In this document: piece by piece, positions 1-10,088 of the stretch
Position numbering within the stretch: position 1 is the stretch's first letter
Layout: every line of letters begins with the position of its first letter
From: Deltaproteobacteria bacterium
Lineage (GTDB): Bacteria > Myxococcota_A > UBA796 > UBA2385
Assembly (NCBI GenBank): GCA_016792625.1
Contig: JAEUKK010000123.1
Location: forward strand, 31,397 to 95,396
Reading direction: 5' to 3'
Length of the DNA: 64,000 bases
Notes under the pieces: generated by a model
Database searches by the model: none
What the model was told of the DNA's origin: nothing
What the model saw: only the letters and a program-made list of their open reading frames with translations
Translations under genes and position numbers: made by a program

Positions 1-1
1 C

Positions 2-613
2 GCTGGCGGCCTGACCGTGCCCGGCGTCGAGCTGGTGGTCTTCGACCCCGAGCTCGAGCAGTACGTCACGCTGAAGGCCGAGGGGCAGGCCATCACCGTC
101 ACCCCGGGGGCCGACGGGGGTGAGGTGCAGCGTTTTGGCGCCCCGCCCGCTGCTGGCGGTGGGGTCGTCGATGCCCTGGGGGACGATATTTTGCCCGCGC
201 CCGCCGCTGCCTCCCTGGGCGACCGCAGCTTGGCCGGCGCCCTGCCCCTGCTGGTCGGGCTGCCCGCCCTGCCGCTGCTCGGCCTCGTCGGGGTGGAGCT
301 GCGGCGGCTGATCGGGCGCCGGGGCCCGCCCCGGGCGGTGGACCCTCTCGCCCGCCTCGCCGCACTGCCCGCCGATCCCGCCGCGCGGCTCGCCGCCATC
401 GAGCAGCTCTTTCGTGAGGTCTGCGCCGCTCGCCTCGGCGTGGCCGCCCCGGCGCTGGACCGCGCCCAGGTCTCGACGCTGGGCCCCGAAGCCGCCGCGC
501 TGTACGCTGCGCTCGAGGCCGCCCGCTACGGCGGGGCCGCCGCGGCCCTGCCCGCGCTCGAGGCTGACCTCAAAACCTGGATCACCGCCCGCAAGGCCGG
601 GGGTGCCGCATGA
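2..613 (+). CDS. batD: BatD family protein, C-terminal part (cut by window edge)
   Basis: The reading frame is already open at base 2, so the true start lies outside the window and the GTG at 17 is internal. The first visible residues (LTVPGVELVVFDPELEQYVT) resemble the end of the last BatD beta domain, where a short strand leads into FDP-x-Y-x-TL. A membrane segment follows at about visible residues 78-100 (ALPLLVGLPALPLLGLVGVEL), then a cytoplasmic helical tail. Known of the family: BatD acts in the envelope with von-Willebrand-domain BatA/BatB proteins and a MoxR ATPase in aerotolerance or stress systems. The stop overlaps the next start as ATGA, and that next gene looks like batE, which supports the call. 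Only the C-terminal third or so is present. Confidence 0.72.
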   Translation, partial: AGGLTVPGVELVVFDPELEQYVTLKAEGQAITVTPGADGGEVQRFGAPPAAGGGVVDALGDDILPAPAAASLGDRSLAGALPLLVGLPALPLLGLVGVELRRLIGRRGPPRAVDPLARLAALPADPAARLAAIEQLFREVCAARLGVAAPALDRAQVSTLGPEAAALYAALEAARYGGAAAALPALEADLKTWITARKAGGAA

Positions 614-1383
614 GCCGGCGCGCCTTCGCCCTGGCCCTGCTGCTGGTCGGCGCGCCGGCCGCCGCCCGCCCCGGGGTCGCTGACCTCGGCGGCGCCCAGG
701 GCATCTACGAAGAGGGCCAGGCCGCCGCCCTCGCCGGTGACCAGGCCGGCGCCGCCGCGCTCTATGTGCGGGCCCTGGCCTTCGCCGGCGGCGAGCACCC
801 GGCGCTGTACCACGCGCTCGGCAACGCGCTCTACCGCGAGGGAGAGGCCGGGGCGGCGCTCTGCGCTTATGCCCGCGGGCAACGGTTGGCGCCGCGGGAC
901 GGCGATCTGGCGGCCAACCGCGCCCGGGTCGCCCGCGAGGCCCAAGACAAGCTCGACCCGCCTGAGACAACGGTCAGCGCGCTGTTCTGGCTCAGCTTCC
1001 TCTCGGCCCTTGAGGTGGCGGCCGCCGCCAGCTTGCTGGCGACCGCGGGGCTGGGCGGCCTGCTCTGGGCCCGCGCCCGCGCCCGGCCGGTGGGTCTCGC
1101 CGGACCGTCGGCCCTGGTCCTCGCCGCGATGCTCGCCGCCTCGGTATGGGTGGCCGAGAACCGCGCGGGCACCACCGTGGTTATCGCCCCCGAGGTCACG
1201 GCCCGCAGCGCGCGGGGGCCCGACGGGGTCGAGCTCTTCCGCCTGCACGCAGGCGCCGAGCTGCTCGTGGCCGACGCCGCTGAGGACGCCGTGCTGCTGC
1301 AGCTGCCCGACGGTCGCAAGGGCTGGGTGCCCGCGGCCGCGACCTGCAGCACGACGCCAGGCGCGCCCTTCCCGCCGCGCTGA
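610..1383 (+). CDS. batE: BatE-like protein: signal peptide, TPR, two membrane helices, SH3-like tail
   Basis: 257 residues. A signal peptide (residues 1-19, ending AAA-RPG) is followed by TPR-like repeats at about 30-110 (ALYHALGNALYREGEAGAAL), two hydrophobic helices at about 120-170, and a C-terminal SH3-like region (VTARSARGPDGVELFRLHAG, then DGRKGWVPA). TPR-TM-TM-SH3 is the usual BatE architecture. It is translationally coupled to batD by ATGA. The expected role is a periplasmic-facing partner in the Bat complex. The next gene points the opposite way only 14 bases on, so the operon ends here. Confidence 0.75.
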   Translation: MSRRAFALALLLVGAPAAARPGVADLGGAQGIYEEGQAAALAGDQAGAAALYVRALAFAGGEHPALYHALGNALYREGEAGAALCAYARGQRLAPRDGDLAANRARVAREAQDKLDPPETTVSALFWLSFLSALEVAAAASLLATAGLGGLLWARARARPVGLAGPSALVLAAMLAASVWVAENRAGTTVVIAPEVTARSARGPDGVELFRLHAGAELLVADAAEDAVLLQLPDGRKGWVPAAATCSTTPGAPFPPR

Positions 1384-1397
1384 GAAGGCACCGGTGC

Positions 1398-3614
1398 TCA
1401 GGGCAGGGGCACCGACCAGAGCCGCCCCGCCTCGGGCTGACCGCTGACGCTCACCTTGGGCGCGCCGACCCACAGCCAGCCCCCTGCGCCCGCCGCGGCG
1501 CTCGGGTCACCCGCGCCGGCCGCGGTCCAGGCCCGGCCCGCCGCGTCGGCTTCGAGCGCGCCGCCGCCCCAGGCGTCGGCCGCGGCCCCAGCCAGCCACC
1601 AGATATGCGGGGCGCCCGCGCCATAGGGCTCGGGGATGAGGATGTCCAACAGGCCATCCTCGTCGAGATCAGCGGTGGAGAGGCCCGCGCCCAGGCCCGA
1701 GAGCGCGGCCCCGCCGCCCCAGCGCAGGCCCGCCGCCTCGGCCTCGGCGGTGCCGGTGCCCAGCGCGGCCCCCCACCACAGGTGCAGGGCGCCGCTGTTG
1801 GTCAGGCCGTCGAGCTCTCCGCGGGGGGCGCCGACCAGCAGCTCGGCGCGGCCGTCGCCGTCGAGATCACCCGGCGCGGCCAGCGCGGCCCCGAAGTCAT
1901 CGCCGCTGCGGGCGCCCCGCAGGGTCAAGACCGTCGCGGCCGACAGAGCCGCGCGGGTCGTGCCCGCCGCGGCGGCCGCCCCGGGCGAGAGCAGGTGCAC
2001 GAGGCCCGCGGCCCCCCGCTCGCCGGCGGCGGCGGCGGGGCTGCCCATGGCCAGCTCGGGCAGGCCATCGCCGTCGAGGTCGCCGACGGCGAGCAGGCCG
2101 CCCTCGCCAATGCGCTGGTTGAAGCTGCCGCCGAGCAGCAGGTCGGCGTCCTCGACCGAGCGGGCGCCCTCGCCCAGGCCCGCGCCCCAGAGCACCGCCA
2201 CCGCGCCGCCGTTGCTCGCCAGCTGGTCGTCGCCCGGGCTGGTGAAGACGACGTCGAGCAGGCCATCGCCGTCGAGGTCAGCGGTGGTGGCCCGTGCGCC
2301 GAGGCGGTCGGACGCCGCGCGCCCGACCACGAGGAGGGCCGCGGTCTCTTCGGCCGGGCCAGCCGCGAACAGCAGGTCTGCCGCCGGCACCAAGAGCAGG
2401 GCGCCGGCGTTGGCGTAGCCGCCAGGGTCCATGCCCGGGGCGCCGATCAGCGCGGTGGGGCCCCAGCCGGCCAGGGCCGGGGCCGCCGACAGGCGCTCGG
2501 GGTCGCCCAGCCGGTCGTAGGGTGCGCTGCCGTGCAGCGCCCCGGCGGCCTCGGTGGGGCCCAGCGCGGCGCCCGCGGTGAGGTCGGCGCCGGCGAAGAG
2601 CAGCACCAGCCCGGCGTCGTCGTCGTCGCCCGGCGCGCTGACGAGGAGCTCGGGCAGGCCATCGCCGTCGAGATCGGGCAGGGGCGCGAGGGCGGCGCCG
2701 AGCTCTTGCCCCTCGCGCGCGCCGGTCGCGGCCGCGCCCGTGGCAGCGAGCCCGACGCAGGCCGCCCAGGCCCCCGCGCCGACCGTCGGGTCGCTGTCGT
2801 CGCAGTCCGTGGTGAGCGGGGAACCATCCCGGTCGAGATCATCATCGGGGGTAGACGGGTCGCAGTCTTCATCCCGTCCGCTGTAGGCGAGCTCGGCCTC
2901 CCCCGGCGCGGCCAGCGGGTCGGCGTCATCGCAGTCCACGAGGTGGTCGGCCCCATCTCCATCGAGGTCATCGTCGGCGGTCGCGGCGTCGCAGTCGTTG
3001 TCGACGCCGTCGTAGGGGGTCTCGGGTCGGTCGTCGGCGCGGGCGGGGTCGGTGTCGTCGCAGTCGGTGGCCGCGGGGGCGCCGTCTCCGTCGAGGTCAT
3101 CGTCGGGGGTGCTTGGGTCACAGTCGTTGTCGACGCCGTCGTAGGGCCGCTCCTCGGCGTCCGGCCCCACCCAGCGGTCGGCATCGTCGCAGTCGGTGGC
3201 GACGCCGTGCCCATCCTCATCGAGGTCATCATCAGGGGTGCGTGGATCGCAGTCGTTGTCGCGGCCGTCATGGGGCCGCTCGGTCGCGCCGGGGTAGGCC
3301 TCAGGATCGGCGTCGTCGCAGTCCTCGACCGCGGGGACGCCGTCCCCGTCGTCATCTTGGCAGGGGGCGGTGGTGGCGCAGCCCCGGTCCGCGCAGTCCC
3401 GCTGCCCGTCGGCGTCGTTGTCGGCGTCGTCCTCACACTCAAAGGGCGCGTCGCCCTCGACCCCGGTGGCCCGGCCGCAGCCGGCCCCCAGCGTGCCCAG
3501 CGGCGGGCCAAGCAGCGCGGCCCCGAGCAGGGTGCGGCGCAGGGCGGGCCCGAGAGCGGGCAGCAGGGGAGGGGACCCGCGGCGGGCGCGGGCCGGGGCG
3601 ACGGGCGTGGGCAT
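1398..3614 (-). CDS. Lipoprotein with MopE-type metal-binding repeats and FG-GAP (integrin-like) repeats
   Basis: 738 residues. The N-terminus has a long hydrophobic stretch ending in a lipobox (LGAGC at about residue 47), so it is probably exported and lipidated. Residues about 55-245 hold four to five Asp-rich repeats of the form YDGVDNDCDPSTPDDDLDGD with DCDD between them, the putative metal-binding repeat of MopE-type proteins. Residues about 270-700 hold at least five FG-GAP repeats (LPDLDGDGLPELLVSAPG, VGDLDGDGLPELAMGSPA), giving a predicted calcium-stabilised beta-propeller. The ATG at 3614 has a good Shine-Dalgarno sequence (GGGGAGAGG). The ligand is unknown. Such proteins are abundant in Myxococcota and usually surface exposed; adhesion is an inference. 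Confidence 0.8.
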   Translation of the reverse strand: MPTPVAPARARRGSPPLLPALGPALRRTLLGAALLGPPLGTLGAGCGRATGVEGDAPFECEDDADNDADGQRDCADRGCATTAPCQDDDGDGVPAVEDCDDADPEAYPGATERPHDGRDNDCDPRTPDDDLDEDGHGVATDCDDADRWVGPDAEERPYDGVDNDCDPSTPDDDLDGDGAPAATDCDDTDPARADDRPETPYDGVDNDCDAATADDDLDGDGADHLVDCDDADPLAAPGEAELAYSGRDEDCDPSTPDDDLDRDGSPLTTDCDDSDPTVGAGAWAACVGLAATGAAATGAREGQELGAALAPLPDLDGDGLPELLVSAPGDDDDAGLVLLFAGADLTAGAALGPTEAAGALHGSAPYDRLGDPERLSAAPALAGWGPTALIGAPGMDPGGYANAGALLLVPAADLLFAAGPAEETAALLVVGRAASDRLGARATTADLDGDGLLDVVFTSPGDDQLASNGGAVAVLWGAGLGEGARSVEDADLLLGGSFNQRIGEGGLLAVGDLDGDGLPELAMGSPAAAAGERGAAGLVHLLSPGAAAAAGTTRAALSAATVLTLRGARSGDDFGAALAAPGDLDGDGRAELLVGAPRGELDGLTNSGALHLWWGAALGTGTAEAEAAGLRWGGGAALSGLGAGLSTADLDEDGLLDILIPEPYGAGAPHIWWLAGAAADAWGGGALEADAAGRAWTAAGAGDPSAAAGAGGWLWVGAPKVSVSGQPEAGRLWSVPLP

Positions 3615-3640
3615 GGGACCTCTCCCCAGTGGGTCGGCCC

Positions 3641-3650
3641 AGCTTATGTG
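3641..3650 (-). promoter_or_regulatory. Candidate -10-like element CACATAAGCT
   Basis: Read on the minus strand, this sits 27 bases upstream of the ATG at 3614 and fits the TA(A/G)(G/C)C element found before many genes in this window. No convincing -35 hexamer was seen. Confidence 0.4.
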
Positions 3651-3704
3651 CGCGCAGCGGCCGCCGGGCGCGGCGGGAAAGGAGGGGAAAGGCCGGCTGC
3701 GCCC

Positions 3705-4409
3705 TCAGCCGGCGAGCAGGCCCCCGTCGACGGGGAGGGCCGCGCCGGTCACCCAGGGGGCCCCGATGAGGTAGGCCACCGCCTCGCCCACGTCGGAGGG
3801 CTGGCCCAGCCGCCCCAGCGGGTGCAGGGCGGTGAGCGCGGCGAGGCGGGCCTGCGGATCGTCGCCGCCGCGGGGCGCCTCGGTCATCGGCGTGGGGACG
3901 ACCCCTGGCAGCACGGCGTTGCTGCGCAGCTGCCGGGGGGCCAGCTCGACGGCGAGGGCCTGCATCAGCCCGAGCTGGCCGGCTTTGGCGGCGGCGTAGG
4001 GGCCGGTGCCTGGCGCGGGGCGCGCCGCCAGCGTGCTGCTCACGAAGGTCAAGGAGCCGGGCCCGATCTGGCGGGCGGCCCAGGCCGCGCTGAGCAAAGC
4101 AGGCCCCAGCACGGTGACCTCGTGCAGTTCACGCCAGAGCGCGGCGGTCCAGGCGGGCAGGGGCCCGTGCAGGTAGAGCCCGGCGTTGTGCACGATGTGA
4201 TCCACCGGGCCCACCTCGTCGAGGATGGCCTCAGGGTCGCTGGTCACGTCGCCGACCACCGCGCGGCAGCCGAGCGCCTCGGCGGCGGCGCGCAGGGGGT
4301 CGGCCCGGCGGCCGAGCAGGGTGACCCTGTGGCCGCGGGCGCGCAGCGCAGCGGCGATGCCTTGGCCGAGGCCGGTGCCCCCGCCAGTGATCAGGACGGG
4401 GGAGCTCAA
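3705..4409 (-). CDS. Short-chain dehydrogenase/reductase (SDR), TTG start coupled to the cupin gene
   Basis: About 234 residues, with the standard classical SDR layout: nucleotide-binding TGGGTGLGQG near the start, HNAG, a catalytic Ser in VSST, YAAAK as the Tyr-x-x-x-Lys motif, and a C-terminal GAALPVDGG. A longer frame to an ATG at 4601 exists, but it would add about 64 low-complexity residues inside the cupin gene. The TTG at 4409 places the start four residues before the VLITGGG strand and makes a TTGA overlap with the cupin stop at 4406-4408, so it is preferred. The substrate cannot be read from sequence. Coupling suggests action in the same small pathway as the cupin. Confidence 0.85.
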   Translation of the reverse strand: MSSPVLITGGGTGLGQGIAAALRARGHRVTLLGRRADPLRAAAEALGCRAVVGDVTSDPEAILDEVGPVDHIVHNAGLYLHGPLPAWTAALWRELHEVTVLGPALLSAAWAARQIGPGSLTFVSSTLAARPAPGTGPYAAAKAGQLGLMQALAVELAPRQLRSNAVLPGVVPTPMTEAPRGGDDPQARLAALTALHPLGRLGQPSDVGEAVAYLIGAPWVTGAALPVDGGLLAG

Positions 4410-5173
4410 GCGGGCCTCGGGGCGGACGGGGTCGCGGACGGGGGCAGATGGACGGGCAGATGCGCGGGCAGGTGGAGGGGGGCGACGCGCTGGGCGGGCA
4501 CCTCGTCGGCGGGCAGGAAGGCCGGGCGGTTGAGGCAGAGCAGGCCCGCCGGCTGCGCGCTGGGGTTGGCGTAGCCATGCGCCAAGCCGCGGGGCCAACA
4601 CCGGCGCAGCCCGACCGCTTGCGGTGATGCCGGACCCTCACCCACCCAACCCCAGAGGCCAGCCCCGCAGACCAGCTCCCATTCTGACATCAGGTCATGG
4701 TGGTGGTGGGGGATCTGCTGACCCGGCGCCACCACGAGGCGCACCAAACCCCAGCCCCGCGGATCGAGGTCGGGCGGGCCCTCGGCCACCAGCTCGACCC
4801 GGCCCCAAGCGGGCGCTTCGGTGCCCACCGGGCCGGCGCGCGCCGCCCCGCGCCGCTGCGCCCGCCCGCGTCGCCGCACCAGAAGCCCGAGCTGCCGGAG
4901 CGCCGGGGTCGCCTCGCCCGGCAGCGGCTCAAGCACCGCCGCCCGGCAGAGCGCCGCCGCCCCGGGCCGGCTGGTCGGGCGCACCCCCGCCGCGGCGAGC
5001 AGGTCGGCCAGCGCGCGCAAGCGCCGGCGGAGGGCCCCGCGCTGGCCCCGGGGCAGGGGCCCCACTGGCCAGACCTGCGCCAAAATGCCGTGCCCGCCGC
5101 CAATCCGCAGGCGGATGGGCAGGGGGCCATCGGCGCGCAGGGGGCTGGGTCGGCGGGCGGGGGCTGCGGGCAT
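4406..5173 (-). CDS. Cupin-domain protein
   Basis: 255 residues from the ATG at 5173. The C-terminal half has a cupin metal site: PGQQIPHHHHDLMSEWELV gives clustered His with a downstream Glu, and a later HGYANPS gives the second-motif His. The N-terminal about 110 residues (IGGGHGILAQVWPVGPL and a helical Arg/Ala-rich stretch) match nothing I recognise. The frame stays open to 5788, but that part lies antisense to the lipoprotein gene and is a shadow. The gene overlaps the SDR by TTGA. The function could be a small-molecule isomerase, a dioxygenase or a sensor; the sequence does not decide. Confidence 0.7.
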   Translation of the reverse strand: MPAAPARRPSPLRADGPLPIRLRIGGGHGILAQVWPVGPLPRGQRGALRRRLRALADLLAAAGVRPTSRPGAAALCRAAVLEPLPGEATPALRQLGLLVRRRGRAQRRGAARAGPVGTEAPAWGRVELVAEGPPDLDPRGWGLVRLVVAPGQQIPHHHHDLMSEWELVCGAGLWGWVGEGPASPQAVGLRRCWPRGLAHGYANPSAQPAGLLCLNRPAFLPADEVPAQRVAPLHLPAHLPVHLPPSATPSAPRPA

Positions 5174-5245
5174 GGGGCGCGCTAACGCCGCCGCGACGGG
5201 CGGCACGGGGGCGCGGTGGGCCCGCGGCGCGGCTAAACTGGGGCC
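5174..5245. promoter_or_regulatory. Divergent promoter spacer
   Basis: 72 bases between two divergent genes. On the minus strand GCGTTAGC (5181-5188) precedes the cupin ATG. On the plus strand TAAACT (5234-5239) ends six bases before the lipoprotein ATG at 5246, close enough that transcription would begin at or near the start codon. Both fit the window-wide -10-like pattern. Confidence 0.4.
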
Positions 5246-6484
5246 ATGCGCCTGCTCCGCCTCCGCTCTGATCTCGCCGTCCGCGCCCCCCGCCGCTGCG
5301 GCGCGCCCCTCCTCCTCCTCGCCCTCCTCGCCTGCCGGGGGGCCGATGCGCCTGATGACGCCCCCAAAGGCGCCGAAGACTCCGGCGCGGGTGAGGTGAG
5401 CCTCGATGGGGCGGGCGGCGATGGGGGCGAGGGCGACGATTCGGCCCTGCCGGGTGTGGATCCGGGCCCGACCCTTCAGGTGGTGGTCAGCGAGCCGGTG
5501 GGCGCGGCGATGGCCGGGGCGCTGGTGCGCGTGGCGCTGATCCCCCTCGACTTTGGCGCCGGCGACGGCGGTCCGCGCCTGGGCGGCCCGATCGCCGAGG
5601 GCGCGGTGGTCGACGGCGTGGCCACCCTCGAGCTGCCCTTGAGCCTCGAAGCCGACGCGCTCGACGGCTTGGCCCGCGCCCACCCGGCCGTGCAGGGCGC
5701 ACTTTTTGGGCTGGTGGCCTACGCGCCGACCGCCGAAGGTGGCTCTTTCGCCGAAGGGCAGCCGCTGCTCGGGCTCACGCTCGACCACCTCGTGCTGTTC
5801 CGCGCGCCGGGCGAGGCCCCCGAGGGCTGGCCCGAGGCCTGGTCTGTGGTCGACACGGGGATGGCTGGCATGTACGCCCCGAACCGCTGCCTCTACGACA
5901 CGACCGAGCCGCTCCTCTGGCGTGAGGCCGAGGGGTACCCCCGCTTCTCCTTAGTGACCGACCCCGTGCCCTTGCTGCTGCGGGGGCGCGAGGCCGGCCT
6001 CGACGTCGAGGTGACGATGGGCCTGCTGCCCGACGCGCCCGATCACTACGCGCTGGTGCCGCACCAGCTCGCCGTCGACCCTGAGGCGGGCCTCGCGCCG
6101 GTGGTCGACCTGCCCCTGGCTGAGGCGGGCAGCCCGCTGCGCTTCTCGCTGCGCGCAGCCCCCGAGGAGTCCCACGATCTCACCGCTGACCCCGACTGGC
6201 GCCACACCCTCGCCTATGGCGTGCCCTACGCTGACGCCGACGGCAGCGGCGGCTGGTCCGGGGCTGACCCGGCCCCGCGGGCGGGCACCTGCGCCGACCG
6301 CAGCTCGGTGGCCTTCCGCTACACCCGCCCCGTCTCCACCTGGCGCGGCCTGCGCCTGCTCGACTGCTACAGCGGCCAGGTCGGCTGGCGGCTCGTCCGC
6401 TGGGACGAGGCGGTGGGCAACGAGGTCTACCTGCCCGCCGAGGCCGCCCTCGCCTTGCGCAGCGAGGACGGCTGCAGCCTGTAG
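5246..6484 (+). CDS. Lipoprotein of unknown function
   Basis: 412 residues. The N-terminus is basic then hydrophobic (APLLLLALLAC), with a lipobox Cys at about residue 30, followed by an Asp/Gly-rich linker (GGDGGEGDDSALPG). The mature protein is beta-rich, with a segment from about residue 75 (VVVSEPVGAAMAGALVRVAL) like the carboxypeptidase-regulatory or other immunoglobulin-like folds, and an acidic Asp-Gly patch (PYADADGSGGWSGADP) that could bind calcium. No enzymatic motif was seen. It is divergent from the cupin gene and apparently monocistronic. Confidence 0.7.
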   Translation: MRLLRLRSDLAVRAPRRCGAPLLLLALLACRGADAPDDAPKGAEDSGAGEVSLDGAGGDGGEGDDSALPGVDPGPTLQVVVSEPVGAAMAGALVRVALIPLDFGAGDGGPRLGGPIAEGAVVDGVATLELPLSLEADALDGLARAHPAVQGALFGLVAYAPTAEGGSFAEGQPLLGLTLDHLVLFRAPGEAPEGWPEAWSVVDTGMAGMYAPNRCLYDTTEPLLWREAEGYPRFSLVTDPVPLLLRGREAGLDVEVTMGLLPDAPDHYALVPHQLAVDPEAGLAPVVDLPLAEAGSPLRFSLRAAPEESHDLTADPDWRHTLAYGVPYADADGSGGWSGADPAPRAGTCADRSSVAFRYTRPVSTWRGLRLLDCYSGQVGWRLVRWDEAVGNEVYLPAEAALALRSEDGCSL

Positions 6485-6512
6485 CGCCCGCCGCCCGCCG
6501 CCCGCCGCCCGC
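6485..6512. repeat. Four perfect tandem copies of a 7-base unit (CGCCCGC)
   Basis: The unit repeats four times directly after the TAG stop of the lipoprotein gene. It is a small slippage-prone tract; seven is not a multiple of three, but it lies outside coding sequence. Confidence 0.85.
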
Positions 6513-6527
6513 TTGTGGGGCCCGTGG

Positions 6528-6534
6528 GATAGCC
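6528..6534 (+). promoter_or_regulatory. Candidate -10-like element GATAGCC
   Basis: Lies 22 bases before the ATG at 6557 and matches the recurrent (G/A)xTA(A/G)(G/C)C element. Confidence 0.4.
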
Positions 6535-6556
6535 GCTGCGCGAGGTGGGGGTGCTG

Positions 6557-7294
6557 ATGCGCGCGTGGGATCTGGTAGGGACGGGGGAGGTGCCCGGCTC
6601 TGAAGGGGTGATGGACCTCTATCGCAGGGGGGATGAGCTGGCCATCCGCGTCAACGGCCGCGAGCTCATGAACAACAAGGTGCACGGCTCAGAGGACGCC
6701 CTCGCCGATCTGGTCTGCGACCGCCTCGGTGACCGTCCCGGCCTTCGCCTGCTCGTGGGCGGCCTGGGCATGGGCTTTACGCTCGCCGCCGCCCTGCGCC
6801 GGGTGGGCCCGAGCGGCGAGGTGACCGTGGCCGAGCTGGTCCCGGTGATCCTGGAGTGGAACCGGGGCCCGCTGGGCCATGTGGCCGGCCACCCCCTCGA
6901 CGACCCCCGGGCCCGGGTGCACCCGGGCGACGTCGCGGTGGCGATTCGCGAAAACGGCCCGTGGGACGGCGTTCTGCTCGATGTTGACAACGGCCCCAAG
7001 GGCCTGACCCGCAAGTCCAACGACTGGCTCTACGGCTGGCACGGCCTCGAGGCGGCCCGCCAGGCCCTGCGGCCCGGCGGCTGGTTGGCCATCTGGTCGG
7101 CGGCCCCCGACGAGGCCTTCACCAAGCGGCTGCAGCGCGCGGGCTTCGAGGTCGAGGTCGCTGTGGTGCGGGCACGGCAGGGCGGGGGTGGCGGTCACCG
7201 TCACACCATTTGGCTGGCCCAACGCGGGGATCGGCCGGAGGGGGCACCACCCGAGGCCCCGCGCCGCGCGCCGCCCCGCCGCCGTCGGGTATGA
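6557..7294 (+). CDS. Spermidine-synthase-like SAM-fold protein
   Basis: 245 residues from the ATG at 6557; GTGs at 6545 and 6551 are alternatives, but the G-rich Shine-Dalgarno-like stretch suits the ATG. The order of elements is that of the spermidine synthase family: an N-terminal beta region with ELMNNKVHGSEDALADLVC, then the Rossmann loop LLVGGLGMGFTLAAAL, an acidic strand end VTVAELVP, and GVLLDVDNGP followed by LRPGGWLAIWSA. The polyamine-site Asp-Ala pattern of true spermidine synthases is not obvious, so the substrate may differ. The last about 25 residues are Pro/Arg-rich. The next small gene lies 46 bases downstream on the same strand. Confidence 0.75.
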   Translation: MRAWDLVGTGEVPGSEGVMDLYRRGDELAIRVNGRELMNNKVHGSEDALADLVCDRLGDRPGLRLLVGGLGMGFTLAAALRRVGPSGEVTVAELVPVILEWNRGPLGHVAGHPLDDPRARVHPGDVAVAIRENGPWDGVLLDVDNGPKGLTRKSNDWLYGWHGLEAARQALRPGGWLAIWSAAPDEAFTKRLQRAGFEVEVAVVRARQGGGGGHRHTIWLAQRGDRPEGAPPEAPRRAPPRRRRV

Positions 7295-7340
7295 GCCGGG
7301 GCGAAGCCCTCCCGCTCCCCGCCGGCCGAGGCCGCTGCCC

Positions 7341-7604
7341 ATGCCCCGCCCGACCTTCCCGCACAGCCTGCACGACGTCATCTCCAACGTCGACGGCGGC
7401 CTCGGCCTCGTGGTGGGCGACCTGCCCGACGGCCGCATCGTGGTGCTCCGCCGCGGTCGCAAAACACCGGGCTACACGCTGTCCACCTGGGCCGACGCCC
7501 AGCGCAGCCGCTTGCTCGCGGAAGAGCTGGTGGCCGAGCGTGTCGCCGCGATCAACCGCATGGCCGAGTTGATCGGCCTCGACGAGCGCCTGCCCGGGGC
7601 CTGA
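7341..7604 (+). CDS. Small conserved-looking hypothetical protein
   Basis: 87 residues (MPRPTFPHSLHDVIS onward). It has a beta-like N-terminal half (LGLVVGDLPDGRIVVLRRG) and a helical C-terminal half (LLAEELVAERVAAINRMAEL). Charge distribution and Gly/Asp turns look like a real folded protein rather than a shadow frame. The longer frame beginning at 7188 overlaps the previous gene and is low complexity, so the ATG at 7341 is chosen. It follows the spermidine-synthase-like gene by 46 bases and may share its transcript. Function unknown. Confidence 0.55.
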   Translation: MPRPTFPHSLHDVISNVDGGLGLVVGDLPDGRIVVLRRGRKTPGYTLSTWADAQRSRLLAEELVAERVAAINRMAELIGLDERLPGA

Positions 7605-7663
7605 GGGCGGCCCCCGCGGGTGCAGCTGCTCCGTTTGAAGTGGGGTCGCGCGGCCCTCCCCGC

Positions 7664-10039
<2,376 letters not shown>

Positions 10040-10088
10040 GGGGGCGGCTAACCCAACCCACCGGCGGCGGGGGCCCGCGCCAGCAGCC

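Noticed and set aside
1605..4574. 989-residue plus-strand open frame
   Set aside because: It runs antisense to the MopE/FG-GAP lipoprotein and the SDR gene, has a repetitive V-V-A-V-G composition that mirrors the Asp-rich repeats, and no start signal. It is an artefact of high GC3.
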